A stretch of DNA of 64,000 nucleotides from Undaria pinnatifida (GCA_012845835.1 JABAKD010000023.1:16302702-16366701), one strand, 5' to 3'; numbered from the stretch's first letter, positions 13,191 to 25,642 are shown. Numbers and translations: made by a program. The notes: generated by a model from the letters alone, not told the origin.

Positions 13191-14990
13191 GAAAAAATGA
13201 TATATATATATATATATTGGTAAAAAAAAAGTACTGGCAGATACACCTCTGCTGCTGTGACATATTGTGGTAACAACTGAAAAACGAAAACATACAATAA
13301 TTGTCATAACTGGCCCACAGCTTCAGCTTGCTCTTGTTGCCTTGTGTTGTGTGCCCTTGGGCGCATTACAAAAGAGCTCGCATGGACGTCTATTAAAATT
13401 CAAGTTCAATTCCCTCGCATGGACGTCCATTAAAATGCAAGTTCAACTCCCAAAAAAGCAAAGTTGCAAGTTCAACTCCCAAAAATAAATCTTGGAAAAA
13501 AGAGTAAACAAATACAAAAAAAGGTCAAAAACATGTTCAGAACATGAAAAACGAGTTCGAACGAACCAAATTTAAAGGAGATAGTAGAAAATGAACGAAG
13601 AAACAACTGAAAAACAAAAAAAATGCAATAGTTGACGAAATGGAAGAACCAATAAAGTGTGGAAGAAAGCAAAGAAAAGCTGGAACGGTGAAAAAATGTT
13701 GCCAAGAGTTGCTTGTGCAAAGCTAATTGCCCTGCGCTAGATGCTTGTTCATGTCCCGTTCTGAACGGCAGTACGTGTGATGAGAAGACGACACGTACAT
13801 AATAAATGGTACCTGGTACCTGTATCATACCTGGTACTACTGCTGTATGTTCAAAAGAACACACAGCGCCGCACGACACAACACCGCGAAACGAAGGGCA
13901 AGACACGGCACCGCACTATGCCGCGCTGCACTGTTGAGCTATGTATAGCCGGGCTGACCTGAGCTGGGGGTGCGTTGTGATCCAACAACGTAGTATGTAC
14001 AAACATAACATATTAATAGTACCGGTATACGTGGGATGATACTGCGAATGAACGTTACTGGCATGTACGAACTAATAAAAGTACCGCAAAGCACGCAGCA
14101 TTGCAAAGCAGCAAAGCACGTCAAAGCACAGCGCTGCGCTCTGCTAAGCTAGAGCTGCAGGGCATCGCAGGGCACTGCACGGCGCTGCGTTGCTGCGAGC
14201 TATAGCGCTGCGGTGGGTTGCTGGGCGGTGCGGAGCTGATGAGCCAAGCCCAGATCTCAGCTGATGAAACTTCGTCAATCAAGCACAAAATAAACGGTGG
14301 GCTACAGGGCGTCGCAGGGCACTGCACGGCGCTGCGTTGCTGCGAGCTTTAGCGCTGCGGTGGGGTGCTGGGCGGTGCGGAGCTGATGAGCCAAGCCCAG
14401 ATATCAGCTGATGAAACTTCGTTCCGCAACTAATGTAAGCTACAGGGCATCGTAGGGCACTGCACGGCGCTCCGTAGCTGCGAGCTATAGCGCTGCGGTG
14501 GGGTGCTGGGCGGCGCGGAGCTGATGAGCCAAGCCCAGACCTCAGTTGATGAAACAGCGTCAAGTACAAAACAAATGGTGGGAATCAAAGAAAAGCTAAA
14601 GCTGAACCGTTCCGCAAGTGAGGCACAGGCGGCTAATTAGCGGGAAATGGTAGGAAGTTCAACTTACTACACAAAAAGGAAGAAAAAATCGCGAAAAGGT
14701 TCAAAATCGTGTTTGGCAGAAAAACCAAATTTGCAGGAAGAAGCTGACAAGTCAAGAAGCAACTGGCAAAACGAGCAGAATAAAAAAGAATAAGAACTGG
14801 CAAAACGAGCAGAAAGAAAAAAAATAATAACTGGCAAAACGAGCAGAAAAACAACAAAAAAAAATAAGGCGAGTGGAGCAAGAAATCAAAGAAAAGCTGG
14901 ACCGTTCCGAAAGTAATAAGCTGGACCGTCCGACCTCGGAGATGCCAGGGAAGCACCAACCGAGCGCTTTCAGCACAAAGATATTCGTAA

Positions 14991-17346
14991 GTCTATACAA
15001 GGGCTCCGCTCCGCGGGCGGCTGACGCCGCCCGCTACGCTCGCGCAAGGCAAGGAAGAATGCAACAAAAAACATGTAAAGGGGGCAGAAAGAAGACGCCC
15101 ATGATTTGGTGCGAACAGCGATTTGATAATGCCAAGAGCAGCTCGTGCAGAGCAAATTGCCCTGTTGTGCTCAGCTGTGCTGTGTGCTTTTGTTACCGGT
15201 GTTACGTTCTGATCGGCAGTACGGGGGTAATTTTCGTGGGGGAAAAAACAGGGGGCCGTGAAAGATCAAATACATGTAGAGAAAGAAAAAAGAAAAGTAG
15301 TACACAACAACACGTATACCCGGTACTGTGCTCTATGTTCGAAATAAAGCACACAGCACAGCACGATACAGCACCGCAGCGAAGGGCACGGCACCGCACC
15401 GTACGGGTCCGCACGGCTCCGCACGGCTCCGCACGGCTCCGCACAGCGCTACGCTGCGCTGCTGGGCTATATACCCGGACTGATCTGACCTGGGCGTGCA
15501 TTGTGTTCCAACAGCGTAGTAGTACCTAATGGTATGTACAAACCTGGTGTAGTAGTACCGGTATGTACTATAAGCCTCAAGTTCTTCTCGTTGGTTCGAA
15601 TCCCGGTGTCATCGGGGGAAAAAAATTATCCTCATATAAAAAAAATAGATATCAATTTGACTTTGTGGTCTTCTAGTAGGTATAGACTGTCCGTTTAAAA
15701 GCCTGGTTTTCGTTGGTTGAATCCAGGGGTCATATGCAAAAATATTATCCTCGTAAAAAAATCATGTATATTGGTAAAGAAATAGTACTGGTAGATACAC
15801 CACTGCTGCTGTGACATATTGTGGTAACAACTGAAAAACGAAAAACATACAATAATTGTCATAATTGGCCCACAGCTTCAGCTTGCTCTTGTTGCCTCTT
15901 GTGTTGTGTGCCCTTGGGCGCATTACTCGTACAAAAAAGCTCGCATGGACGTCTATTAAAATTCAAGTTCAAATCCCTCGCATGGACGTCCATTAAAATG
16001 CAAGTTCAACTCCCAAAAAAGCAAAGTTGCAAGTTCAACTCCCAAAAATAAATCTTGGAAAAAAAGAGTAAACTAATACAAAAAAAGTCAAAAAGATGTT
16101 TAAAACATGAAAAACGAGTTCGAAGAAACAACTGAAAAAAAAATGCAATAATTGACGAAATGGAAGAACCAATAAAGTGTGGAAGAAAGCAAATAAAAGC
16201 TGGAACGGTGAAAAAATGTTGCCAAGAGGTGCTTGTGCAAAGCTAATTGCCCTGCGCTAGATGCTTGTTCATGTCACGTTCTGAACGGCAGTACGTGTGA
16301 TGAGAAGACGACACGTACATAATAAATGGTACCTGGTACCTATATCATACCTGGTACTACTGCTGTATGTTCAAAAGAACGCACAGCGCCGCACGACACA
16401 ACACCGCGAAACGAAGGGCAAGACACGGCACCGCACTATGCCGCGCTGCACTGCTGAGCTATATCTAGCCGGGCTGACCTGAGCTGGGGGTGCGTTGTGA
16501 TCCAACAACGTAGTATGTACAAACATAACATATTAATAGTACCGGTATACGTGGGATGATACTGCGAATGAACGTTACTGGCATGTACGAACTAATAAAA
16601 GTACCGCAAAGCACGCAGCATGGCAAAGCAGCAAAGCACGTCAAAGCACAGCGCTGCGCTCTGCTAAGCTAGAGCTGCAGGGCATCGCAGGGCACTGCAC
16701 GGCGCTGCGTTGCTGCGAGCTATAGCGCTGCGGTGGGGTGCTGGGCGGTGCGGAGCTGATGAGCCAAGCCCGGATCTCAGCTGACGAAACTTCGTCAAGC
16801 ACAAAATAAATGGTGGGCTACAGGGCATCGCAGGGCACGGCACGGCGCTGCGTTGCTGCGAGCTTTAGCGTTGCGGTGGGGTGCTGGGCGGCGCGGAGCT
16901 GATGAGCCAAGCCCAGATATCAGTTGATGAAACAGCGTCAAGTACAAAACAAACGGTGGGAATCAAAGAAAAGCTAAAGCTGAACCGTTCCTCAAGTAAT
17001 GCACAGGCGGCAAATTGGCGGGAAATGGTAGGAAGTTCAATTTACTACACAAAAATGAAAAAATCGCGAAAAGGTTCAAAATCGTGTTTGGCAGAAAAAC
17101 CGAATTTGCAGGAAGCAGCTGAAAAGTCAAGAGGCAACTGGCAAAGCGAGCAGAAAGGAAAAAAAAATGACTGGCAAAACGAACAGAAACAAAGAAAAAA
17201 ATAACAAAGCGGGCGGAGCAAGAAATCAAATAAAAGCTCTGGACCGTTCCGCAAGTAATAACCTGGACCGTCCGACCCCGGAGATGCCAGGGAAGCACCA
17301 ACCGAGCGCTTTCAGCACAAAGATATTCATAAGTAAGTCTATATAC
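14991..17346 (+). repeat. dispersed repeat family A, tandem unit 2
   Basis: Second unit of the tandem duplication, with the same order of blocks as unit 1, a hairpin at 15013-15034 and a B-box pair at about 15570-15740. Only two GCTGCGGTGGGGTGCTGGGCGG blocks are present against three in unit 1. The junction between units is clean: the unit-1 tail AGTCTATACAA runs straight into GGGCTCCGCTCC. The right end abuts the truncated LINE. Confidence 0.85.
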
Positions 17347-17359
17347 AAGTACGCATCAT

Positions 17360-18164
17360 AATCGCGCATAACGGTATAGGCCACGCCGAGGTGATCCTGA
17401 AGACTAGCGAGGACGCAAGATGTGACGTCATAGGACTGCAGCAGGTGAGGCGCGATGGACAAAGTGCTATTATGGCGGCGGGATATGTTGTGTTTTGCTC
17501 GGAAGCAGACGGGAGAAAGCACGAGAACAAGGGGAACAACGGGGTGGGCTTAGCTGCCAGAGAGTCTGTCGTGGCAAGGATGGACAAGGGCGATGTCGCG
17601 GTTGAGTGCATCAGGGCCAGATTGATGAAGGTTCGCATACAATTCAAAGGGAAATCTAACGGTGCGTCTTTATTGTAGGCTATGCTCCCCCTCTCGATAA
17701 GAGCACCAGCGAAAACTACAACTTTCGAATTTACTTGACGAGGTGGTCAAGGGGGTACAGTACCCAGTGGGGACTAATTCCTTGTCCTGATGGATGCGAA
17801 TACTCGTACCGGCATGAGAGGGATTGGGTGGGCCGACAGTGCGGTAATGGGTGCATACGGACGTGATGAACCGAACGACAACGGAGAGCAACTATTGCTT
17901 CACGCAACAGACAACAAACTCGCCCTCATCAACACGTGCTGTGCCACACCCGCCCGTGGTATATCGTACACGTTTCAGAGTCGAAACCGAGGAAAGGCCC
18001 AGTACAGGCTTGATTACATACTGACACGGCAAGTGGATAGACGATTGGTACGTAATGTCAGCGTGCGGACCCCACCCAAGGAGAACGCTGAGTTGGACCA
18101 CAATCTCGTCTTCGGAAATATTCGCTTTTGGATCGCATCGCACCAAATCGCCCAACGAGAGTAA
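17360..18164 (+). pseudogene. LINE endonuclease (EEP-type) remnant
   Basis: Two open segments (17391-17678 and 17790-18164) lie in different frames. The first has CDVIGLQQVRRDGQ, matching the D-x-x-x-L-Q-E-x-R stretch of apurinic-type endonucleases, with Q where the catalytic E is usual. The second has MDANTRTG (the G/M-D-x-N-A-R-x-G motif), LINTC, a YTFQS segment, LDYIL and ELDHNLV (the terminal S-D-H motif, with L for S). Between them the frame is lost at about 17680-17790. The family nicks the target DNA in LINE insertion. The altered catalytic positions and broken frame point to inactivity. Confidence 0.85.
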
Positions 18165-18716
18165 TCAAGAACCGGCGGGATATTGATCTATCAAGGTTAA
18201 TGGCGGACCTGCATCTCCGGATGAATCTCAAGAAGCGATAGCCGCCAAGCTTGCTTCCCCAATACCCGGTACTAAGACCTGAAGCGTAGATGACATGACC
18301 TTGGTACTAACCGAGACTCTACTGTCGAATGCGGCCCACATAGCACCCCCTGTTCGGCACAAGCAAGTGCCGAGGGGTTGGTGTGCGACCGAGGAGACAA
18401 AAGCGGAGTTGGAAGCACGGTGGCAGGGTAAGGAAGACGCGAGGAAACGACTTCGTTCTGCTCCAAATGATCGTGGTCTATGGTGAGCCTTGAAGGCGAC
18501 CAGCAAAGAGCTCAAACACACGCGGGCGGAAGTTGTACAGAGCTTCTTCGCAGATTACGTCAGCCAACTTGGAGGGCGCATCTGAGAAGGTGATCAGTTT
18601 GGCTTCTACAAACACCTAAAGGGGATGGATGTGGCAGGGAAGAGGACGTTCAACTCGCAGTACATCAAGGACGAGGAAAATCGATTGATGCGGGATAATG
18701 CCCTCATCCAAGAGCG
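18165..18716 (+). pseudogene. LINE inter-domain linker remnant
   Basis: The region between endonuclease and reverse transcriptase. A 63-codon open piece (18295-18486) keeps the APPVRHKQVPRGWCA-type segment and the charged WQGKEDARKRLRS helix. After a stop, translation in shifted frames still gives a charged, tryptophan-containing stretch leading into the RT. It has no catalytic role that I know of. Confidence 0.7.
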
Positions 18717-19860
18717 GTGGTTGAGGTGGTTCATGAATTGCTTAACACCAAGTCGCCGACCCTTGACCCGAGCATTGTAGACGAGCTTGAGAAGTGGCCC
18801 CCGTGCAGACCACTGGACGATGTCCCGTCTAGGTCCGAAGTAGAGGAGGCGATGCGTGCGCTGGCGAACCGACAGGCGGTAGGGCCCGATGGCCTCCGGG
18901 CCGAGCTCCTGAAGGTCTTGGCCGACGAAGGAGAATTGGACACGCTCGGAAAATTCCACGAGACCATCGTCGCTGTGTGGAGGGGAGGTGGCGTGCCGCA
19001 ACAATGGCAAGATGCAACGATTAAGGTGCTGCACAAGAAGAAAGATCGGACGGAGTGAGGCAACTATCGGGGCATCTCCCTCGTGGCTCACGCTGGCAAA
19101 GTACTCCTTAAAGCCATCGCGGGTCGCCTTAGTGGCTACTGCCAACACGAGAACATCTTGGGGGGGAACAGTGTGGGTTCAGACCCCAACGCTCGACGAT
19201 TGACATGATGATCGTAGTAGGACGACTGCAAGAGCTGGCGCGGAAAAACACCCCCTTGTACTCGTGCTTTATCGACCTCACCAAAGCATAGAACTCCGTC
19301 GACCGAACCCTTCTGTGGGATGTCCTCGATCGTTTTGGCGTGTCGCCGAGAAATGTTCGCCGTCATCCGCCAATTCCACGACGGCATGCAAGCATGCGTG
19401 CGGTTGGATGAAGAGTGCTCGGATAAGTTCGACGTGGGGCAAGGTCTCAGGCAAGGGTGCGAGCTCGCGCAACTGCTGTTCAACATGTTTTTCACGGCGG
19501 TACTGCGTGCGGCCGAGAAACGCTTCCTCTCTGATGCAGTCATCATGGACACTATGGTGCAGCTCCAACAAATGAACGAGTAAGGGGAGAAGAAGGTCAC
19601 ATCAAGCACAGGCAAACTTGACGGGCGGGGGGGGGGGAGGAGGAGGAGGAGGAGGGGGCGCAGGGGTTGAGGGGTATGCTGCACGTTGACGATGCGGGCA
19701 TCGTATCGCACTCATCCGAAGGGCTGGAGAGGATGACGGTGATCGTGACTGCGTGCTCGGCGTTCGGGCTTACGGTCTCCGAGGCCAAAACGGATATTAT
19801 GTGGCTGCAGACTGAAGAAGGCCAGAAGGTGTCGTCCACCATCAATGCAGCCGGCCAGGT
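18717..19860 (+). pseudogene. LINE reverse transcriptase remnant
   Basis: Recognisable RT blocks in order: ANRQAVGPDGLRAELL (A-x-G-P-D-G block, about 18861-18910), VPQQWQDATIKVLHKKKD (18990-19048), then after an in-frame TGA the NYRGISL block. A frameshift in a G run near 19155 precedes the CGFRP block. FIDLTKA is followed by an amber stop (about 19288) in place of the usual tyrosine, then VGQGLRQGC and LLFNMFF (19435-19490). The active-site block reads MLHVDDAGIV (19677-19706); the family norm is Y-A-D-D, so H and V replace Y and A. A GGA-rich run (19620-19660) precedes it. Reverse transcriptase copies the element RNA at the nicked target; this copy is dead. Confidence 0.9.
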
Positions 19861-20624
19861 ATACAAACAAACGATCGAGTTTCGTGTACTTGGGCGGGGC
19901 CATCACCGCAGACAGACAACTCAGTACCGATATAACGAGGCGTCTTCAGAGGGCATGGGCGTGCTTCCAGCGGTACACGATGGAAATCTATGATCGCCCC
20001 TGTGTGCGCTTACGGTTGAAGGTGCGGTTGCTGAAAGCCAAGGTGGTCGAGACAGTACTCTACGGTTGCATGACGTGGAGCCCGAACAAGCCTGACTATG
20101 ATAGGATAAGACAGGTTCACCACTCCATGCTCCTCCGATGCTTCGGATGGCGTAAACGGAAGCGCGACGACCACACCCTCTCGCACGCCGACGCGCTTGC
20201 CAAGACAGCTTCCGAGAACATAGAGTCGACAGTGCGTAAACAGAGGATATTGTATGCGGGATTCGTGCCACGTATGGGGGAGGAGCGTCTGCCACAGAGG
20301 GTGATGTTTGGGGAGCTGTTTGAGGGTAAGGGCTACTCAGGGGGGCAAGAGAAGGACTGGATGGCGCACCTGAAGAAATATATGTCGGCCTGTGGAATGA
20401 GGTTCGAAGAGTGGCGAACGGCTGCACAGAAGACCGGCAGATGGTTTCGACAGGTGGGGGGAGCAGAGTCATTCATGCGAATATGGTCATGGAGAGCTGT
20501 AGAGCGACACGCAAAGGCCGCGGCAGCGCCATCCACCGTCGGCATCTCTAGGGGGAGGGGAAGGGGAAAGAGGGAGCGTCCTGCCCAAGAGACTAAAGTT
20601 TGGGTCTGTTCATCATCGTCTTGA
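19845..20624 (+). pseudogene. LINE C-terminal region, longest open segment
   Basis: An open frame of 259 codons continuing the RT polyprotein in a shifted frame: VYLGGAITADRQL, LKVRLLKAKVVETVLYGC, then a basic FGWRKRKRDD segment, MGEERLPQRVMFGEL, and a low-complexity tail (AAAAPSTVGISRGRGRG). These segments occur in the thumb and C-terminal part of this LINE clade. It is the best-preserved part of the element, as expected for the 3' end. It has no start codon of its own in an evolutionary sense; the first methionine is incidental. Confidence 0.85.
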
Positions 20625-20939
20625 CGTTTGTGGGCCTTCCAATGGCCGTCACAAGCTAGCGTAACGCCGCCCTGACTTCTTCGTCTCGTCGTGTTCTCCC
20701 CCCAGTGTCAGTGATATTCTTGATACTCTTTACGTGCCCAGTGCCATCTTTAGTCAGTTCCTAGGGTCTGCTATTAATAGTATGTTGTTATTTCCTTTCC
20801 TTTCCATGCTTCTCTTCTTTTCTGTTCTTCTACGTGCCCAATGCCGTATTTAGTCAGTTCCTAGGGTCTGCTAGTATCATATGGTGTTACCTCCTTTCCT
20901 TTCCATGCCTCTTCTTTTCTTTTCTTTTCTTTACTTTTC

Positions 20940-21300
20940 AATTGACTGACTTTGTCGTGTGTATGCGAAGTGATGGTGACAGTGATAGGTACTACGTGTA
21001 ATATATACCAGTACGTGGCAGTCTTTTTTGGGTGGAATGCGGTGTAGTCGGTTTTCAGACGTGAGTATTGAGACATGTACCAGTATGGGCCTGGCACGTG
21101 GTAGGTTCACTCCCGATTTCACGTTTTACATTTTTCTGGCGGAGGCATGCATTGCTTCAGCTTGATGTATGCGTGCACCACTTTTGGTTTGCTTGTGTTT
21201 TTTCCCTGGGGTATTTTTCCACTCCAGAGTGAATGAAGCCTGTCCTGTGACCACGGACTTGATTACGCGAGTTAATGTGAGAACAATAGCAATAACACAG
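20940..21300 (+). repeat. dispersed repeat R3, copy 2
   Basis: Plus-orientation relative of 5205-5625 and 33785-34030, sharing GTGGCAGTCTTTTTTGGG, CTCCCGATTTCAC, CCTGTCCTGTGACCAC and GGACTTGATTACGCGAGTTA. Function unknown. Confidence 0.75.
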
Positions 21301-22020
21301 CAGACTTCGGATTACAGCGTCATGTGGAGTACGTGACGTTGCCGGGCAGTGATCCCGCGCACGCGGGTAACGCGGGAAATGTTCCTGCGGGAATCGTTTA
21401 CAGTCTTAATGCCACGGGATTTGGGGTATCGATAATTCCACGGGATCTTACGTCGTGGGGACGAAAAACCACGGGAAAACAGACATTTCCACGGGAATCG
21501 TTTGGGTGGAAATGGGAAATTAAATTTTTTAGGGGTTTTCACGGGTCATGATCCGACCCGCGGTTCGGGTCAGGGGGGTTTCAAAATGTCGCGGGTCGGG
21601 TCGGGTCGGGTCGGGTCGGGTCGGGTCGGGTCGGGTCAAGAAGTTTCGAAATCTCGCGGGTCGGGTCGGGTAGGGTCAAGAGGTTTGGAAATATCACGGG
21701 TCGGGTCGGGTCATGACCCGCGAGATACGGTTCACTCGCGGGCCAAGCCACCATGATCCGCGGGTTGTTTTTTGCTGATCTGTGGGCCGAATCCGCGGAC
21801 CTGGCCTGCGGATTCGCCTTTTTTTTCAAAATTTACAGCTGCCTGCCGGAGGGCCCTTGTCGTGCCGGCGCCCCGCAGGCCAAACCCGCGGGTCCGAAAA
21901 TGATACAAAACTTGCCGCTTCCTGCACGAAAGTCTACTCGTCCTGATACTCCGATCGTATCATATGTCATCACAGCGTCCATAAAAATCATTACCAGGCA
22001 GCAACTTCTCTTACCAGGCA

Positions 22021-25017
22021 TCCCTATTATAAAATACGCTAACGTCGTAGTAGTAGTCGTCACACTATGGATCTTTAAAAACATTCAGTTCCAGTATTCA
22101 TTCCGCGTGACCCGCTCTACCGCTCGCTACCCGGCCCCCAGCGACCGCATGCCCGTGCCACGCCGACCTCACACATCACTCCTCCGTGTCTCCGGTGACA
22201 CAGCGGCTGACGATTCCCAACTTGGCCAGCGGGGAGCGTGAAAAGCCTCTCCCGGGGACGGCTTGAGTTCTCCCCGGCACGACGGAGAATCGGAAGAAAG
22301 TGTAAATCCCCACCCACCCACCCACCTCCTCGCGCACTGCGTACCCGATGTGGTGCGTACTGCTGCACTGCGGCCTGTGTGCTGCCGTTGTGGATAGGTC
22401 GGCACGTACTGCTGCACTGCTGTTGTATTGCTGTGGGTAGGTCGGTGGGTGGGTCGTGGGTGGTGGATGCTAGGTTGTGGCGGCTCGCTCGCTCTCCGAG
22501 ATGGCGGGGGGACTGCACCGCTGATTTATTGCTGCGGTGGGTAGGTCGGTGGGTGGGTGGTCGTTGGTGGGTGGGTGGTGGGTGCTAGGTGGTCGCGGCT
22601 CCCTCGTTCCCCGAGATGGCGGGGAGAAAGAACACCCCCAGTTTCTTACCGGGTCAAACGTCAACACTCGAGAACCAACCAAATGCTCCCCGCGTACGGG
22701 TATAATGCCATACGTGCTGCTGCACTGCTGTGTGTAATGGGTTCGTCGGCGGGTAGTGGGTGGGTGGGTTGTCGCTGCACTGGGTGGTGTCTGGCGGATC
22801 GTTTCCAGGGCTTGTCACGGGTCATGACCCGACCCGCGGGTCGGGTCAAGGGGGTTTCAGAATCTCGCGGGTCGGGTCGGGTCTGGTCAAGACGTTCTCA
22901 AAATCTCGCGGGTCGGGTCAGGTCGGGTTAAGAGGTTTTCAAAATCTCGCGGGTCGGGGTCGGGTCGGGTCAAGAGGCTTCAAAATCTCGCGGGTCGGGT
23001 CGGGTCGGGTCAAGAGGTTCTCAAAATCTCGCGGGTCGGGTCGGGTCGGGTCAACAGGTTTTCAAAATCTCGCGGGTCGGGGTCGGGTCGGGTCAAGAGG
23101 CTTCAAAATCTCGCGGGTCGGGTCGGGTCGGGTCAAGAGGTTCTCAAAATCTAGCGGGTCGGGTCGGGTCGGGTCAAGAGGTGTTCAAAATCTCGCGGGT
23201 CGGGATCGGGTCGGGTCAAGAGGCTTCAAAATCTCGCGGGTCGGGTCGGGTCGGGTCGGGTCGGGTCGGGTCGGGTCGGGTCGGGTCATGACCCGCCAGA
23301 TATGGGTCAGTTCGCGGGTCAAGCCATAATGACCCGCGAGTTGTTTTGGGCTGACCCGCGGGTCACGGATCTGGCCCGCGGATCCGCCTTTTTCAAACTT
23401 ACAGCTGAGAGCCATTGATGCCGTGCAAGCGCCCCGCGGGTCGGGCCCGCGGGTCCGCAAATCAAATACAAACATTTCCGCTCCCTGCCTCCCTCGTGCC
23501 GACGCTCCGATCATGTCATCACAGCGTGCAGAAAAATCACCAGGCAGTACCCCTAGCTACTTGTACCACGGCATACAGCAGTGTGACCCGAATCCCGTAC
23601 CTACTGAAGCCGTAATAACAGTAGTAGTATTATTACGGTCATACCAGTACGAAATGTGACCGTAAAAAGGCAAGGAAGGGCAGTCGTCGTCGAAGCAGCA
23701 GCAGCAGCACTGGCAGCAGCAGCACTGGCAGCAGCAAGCACCAGCAGCAAACCCCGGATTCTCGCGGATCGCAGCCCCTGCTGACAGACCCACCGCCCCA
23801 GTTGTGGGCGGCTCAGCTAGGCTGCTTGCCGGGGCTGGAGACTGCACAGATAGAAGATAGATGCAGCTGCTGCAGTGGGTATTATAGTAGCTAGCTCGAT
23901 AATTATCATACCAGTACGAAATATAACTAAACGTAAAAAAGCAAGCAGCAGCAGCAGCAGCACAGCAGCAGCACCCTGGCAGCAGCAAGCACCAGCAGCA
24001 GACAACGCATCCTCGCGGATCGCAGCCCCTGCTGACAGATCCACCGCCCCAGTTGTGGGCTTGCTGCCGGAGGCGGTACAGCTAGGCTGCTTGCCAGGGC
24101 CGGAGATTGCACTTATAACTTATACCTAGATCGCTCGTCGGGTCGCTCGTCGGGTCGCTCGTCGGGTCGACCCGGTGGTCTAGCGGTACGGGCATGCCCA
24201 TGCATGTGGGTTGCGGTTTCTCTCCTATTTTTCGCGCGCACACCACATGACATAATCATCAGCTGCAAACAATGCCGGTAAAAAACCCAGAGAACACGAC
24301 ATACTGGGAAAAGTACGAGGGACCAAGGACCAACCAACCGACCGAGGTATATACATGTTTTGACCCGTGAGAAATGTCACGGGTCAAGTCGACATGACCC
24401 GCATGAAACCCGCATCTCGCGGGTCACCCGACTTGTGGCGGGTCAGGTCGGGTCGGGTCAGGAGGATTTCAGAATCTCGCGGGTCGGGTCGGGTCGGGTC
24501 AGGAGGTTTTCAAAATCTCGCGGGTCGGGTCGGGTCAAGACGTCTCGAAATTCTCGCGGGTCGGGTCGGGTCGGTTCAAGACGTCTCGAAATTCTCACCT
24601 GACCCGACCCGACCCGACCCGACCCGCGAGATTTGACCCGACATGCGAAAATCCCTGATCGTTTCGTGCGTAGGTTCAGTGTATCGTGATGTGGGGGTTG
24701 GCCAAATTTTGGGTACCGGTTTACTACTACCGTTCATACTGCTGCACCTTGCTGCATGCACTGCTCAGTAGTACCGGTTTATTCGGTACGTACTGCTGCA
24801 CTGCCGTACTGCTGTAGTGGGTTCGTCGGTGGGTGGTGGGTAGGTGGTGGGGGCACTGGGCGGTGCCTGGCGGGTTGGTGGATCCTTTCGTACGTGGGTT
24901 AATTTTTGCGGGCTGTGGGGGTTGCCCCATCATTTTTGGTACCAGTTTACTACCAGCGCTACTTTTTTTTATCCGCGATACCGGCCGGCAACTGGCATAC
25001 TTCGATAGTACCACTAG
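22021..25017 (+). mobile_element. Helitron, copy 1 (interrupted by E3)
   Basis: Starts with TCCCTATTATAAAATACGCT after an A, and ends GTACCACTAG before a T: the TC…CTRR termini and A/T target of Helitrons. A hairpin GCCGG-CAA-CTGGC (24984-24996) lies 21 nt from the 3' end. The interior has GTGGGT-rich blocks and CTGCTGCACTGC words shared with the copies at 45991, 53954 and 57368. It carries no Rep/helicase frame, so it is non-autonomous. Element E3 plus its 8-bp duplication accounts for 1860 bp; without it this copy is about 1.14 kb. Removing it leaves an uninterrupted E2 body. Confidence 0.85.
22806..24657 (+). mobile_element. hAT element E3 with perfect 8-bp target duplication
   Basis: Termini CAGGGCTTGTCACGGG and, from the other strand, CAGGGATTTTCGCATG are flanked by identical octamers ATCGTTTC at 22798-22805 and 24658-24665. 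The left subterminal array (22815-23300) has about ten units of GGGTC repeats separated by AAGAGG…TTCAAAATCTCGC. The right array (24400-24630) has the same words and ends in a flip to GACCC. The body contains a ~290-bp tandem duplication (23690-23850 and 23975-24115, with CAGCAG-rich leaders) and matches E1 and E2. No transposase frame is present, so it must rely on one in trans. It sits inside the Helitron. Confidence 0.93.
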
Positions 25018-25642
25018 TAAAGTATTACTACGCGAATCCCGTGTCGCATGAAGCCGTAGGAATTATTCAGGTATGCTATCATCCACCCAAGTCCACTGAA
25101 ACAACCCAGGCCAAACACTCTCGCTGTATTGGTCAAGGAGCAACAATAAGAACGATACATGGCGGTATAAAAATCCATGTACGACGTGTGTACACATGGA
25201 ATACCCGGTAAGAAATATCGTACTAATACGAAATGTGACCGAACACAAAAATGCAAGAGCAGCAGTTGTCGTCGAAGCAGTAGCAGTAGCAGCAAGCATC
25301 AGCAGCAGACCCCATATGCTCGTGGATAGCAGCCCCTGCTGACAGACCCACCACCTGCTGCCGGAGGCGGCTCAGCTAGGCTGCTTGCCGGGGCCGTAGA
25401 CTGCATAGCACATAGCTAGCTCGCTCGTCGTGTCGATCCGGGGGTCTAGCGCTACAGGCACGGACGGCTAAGTGCGGATGTGTAAATTGCGGTATTTTTC
25501 ATGTTTCGCGCCCACACCACATATATGTTGCAATCAATGCCGGTAAAAACCAGAGCGCACGACATCCTGGGAAGAGTGTACGAGGGACCAAGGACTAGCC
25601 AACCAACCACAAGGTACATATCCAGACATGTTTGACCCGTGA

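Larger units (their letters stand above)
12503..14990 (+). repeat. dispersed repeat family A, tandem unit 1
   Basis: About 2.5 kb, repeated immediately downstream at 14991-17346. Order of parts: GC-rich hairpin (12516-12537), an AAACATGTAAAGGGGGCAGA block, a CAGCACCGCA-rich stretch, tRNA-like B-box segments (about 13030 and 13160), GCATGGACGT tandem repeats (13380-13490), GGTACCTGGTACC words, three GCTGCGGTGGGGTGCTGGGCGG blocks (14100-14570), then a block ending GAGATGCCAGGGAAGCACCAA. Partial copies lie at 32245-33785 (minus) and 43325-45235 (plus). Short frames rich in K/E/Q occur in the last third but are not consistently open between copies. Confidence 0.85.
17347..20940 (+). mobile_element. 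5'-truncated, inactive non-LTR retrotransposon (LINE)
   Basis: Order of domains along the plus strand: endonuclease remains (17360-18164), linker (18165-18716), reverse transcriptase (18717-19860) and a C-terminal region (19845-20624). The element starts directly after the family-A repeat with no ORF1 and no endonuclease start, which fits the 5' truncation typical of target-primed insertion. Frames are broken by many stops and shifts, so it cannot make a working protein. The 3' part carries a ~100-bp direct duplication (20735-20830 and 20835-20935) containing GTCAGTTCCTAGGGTCTGCT, then a pyrimidine-rich tail. Dispersed repeat R3 follows. Confidence 0.9.

Noticed and set aside
17347-20640. Functional LINE polyprotein using stop readthrough
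   Set aside because: Too many stops, frameshifts and altered catalytic positions; decay is the simpler reading.
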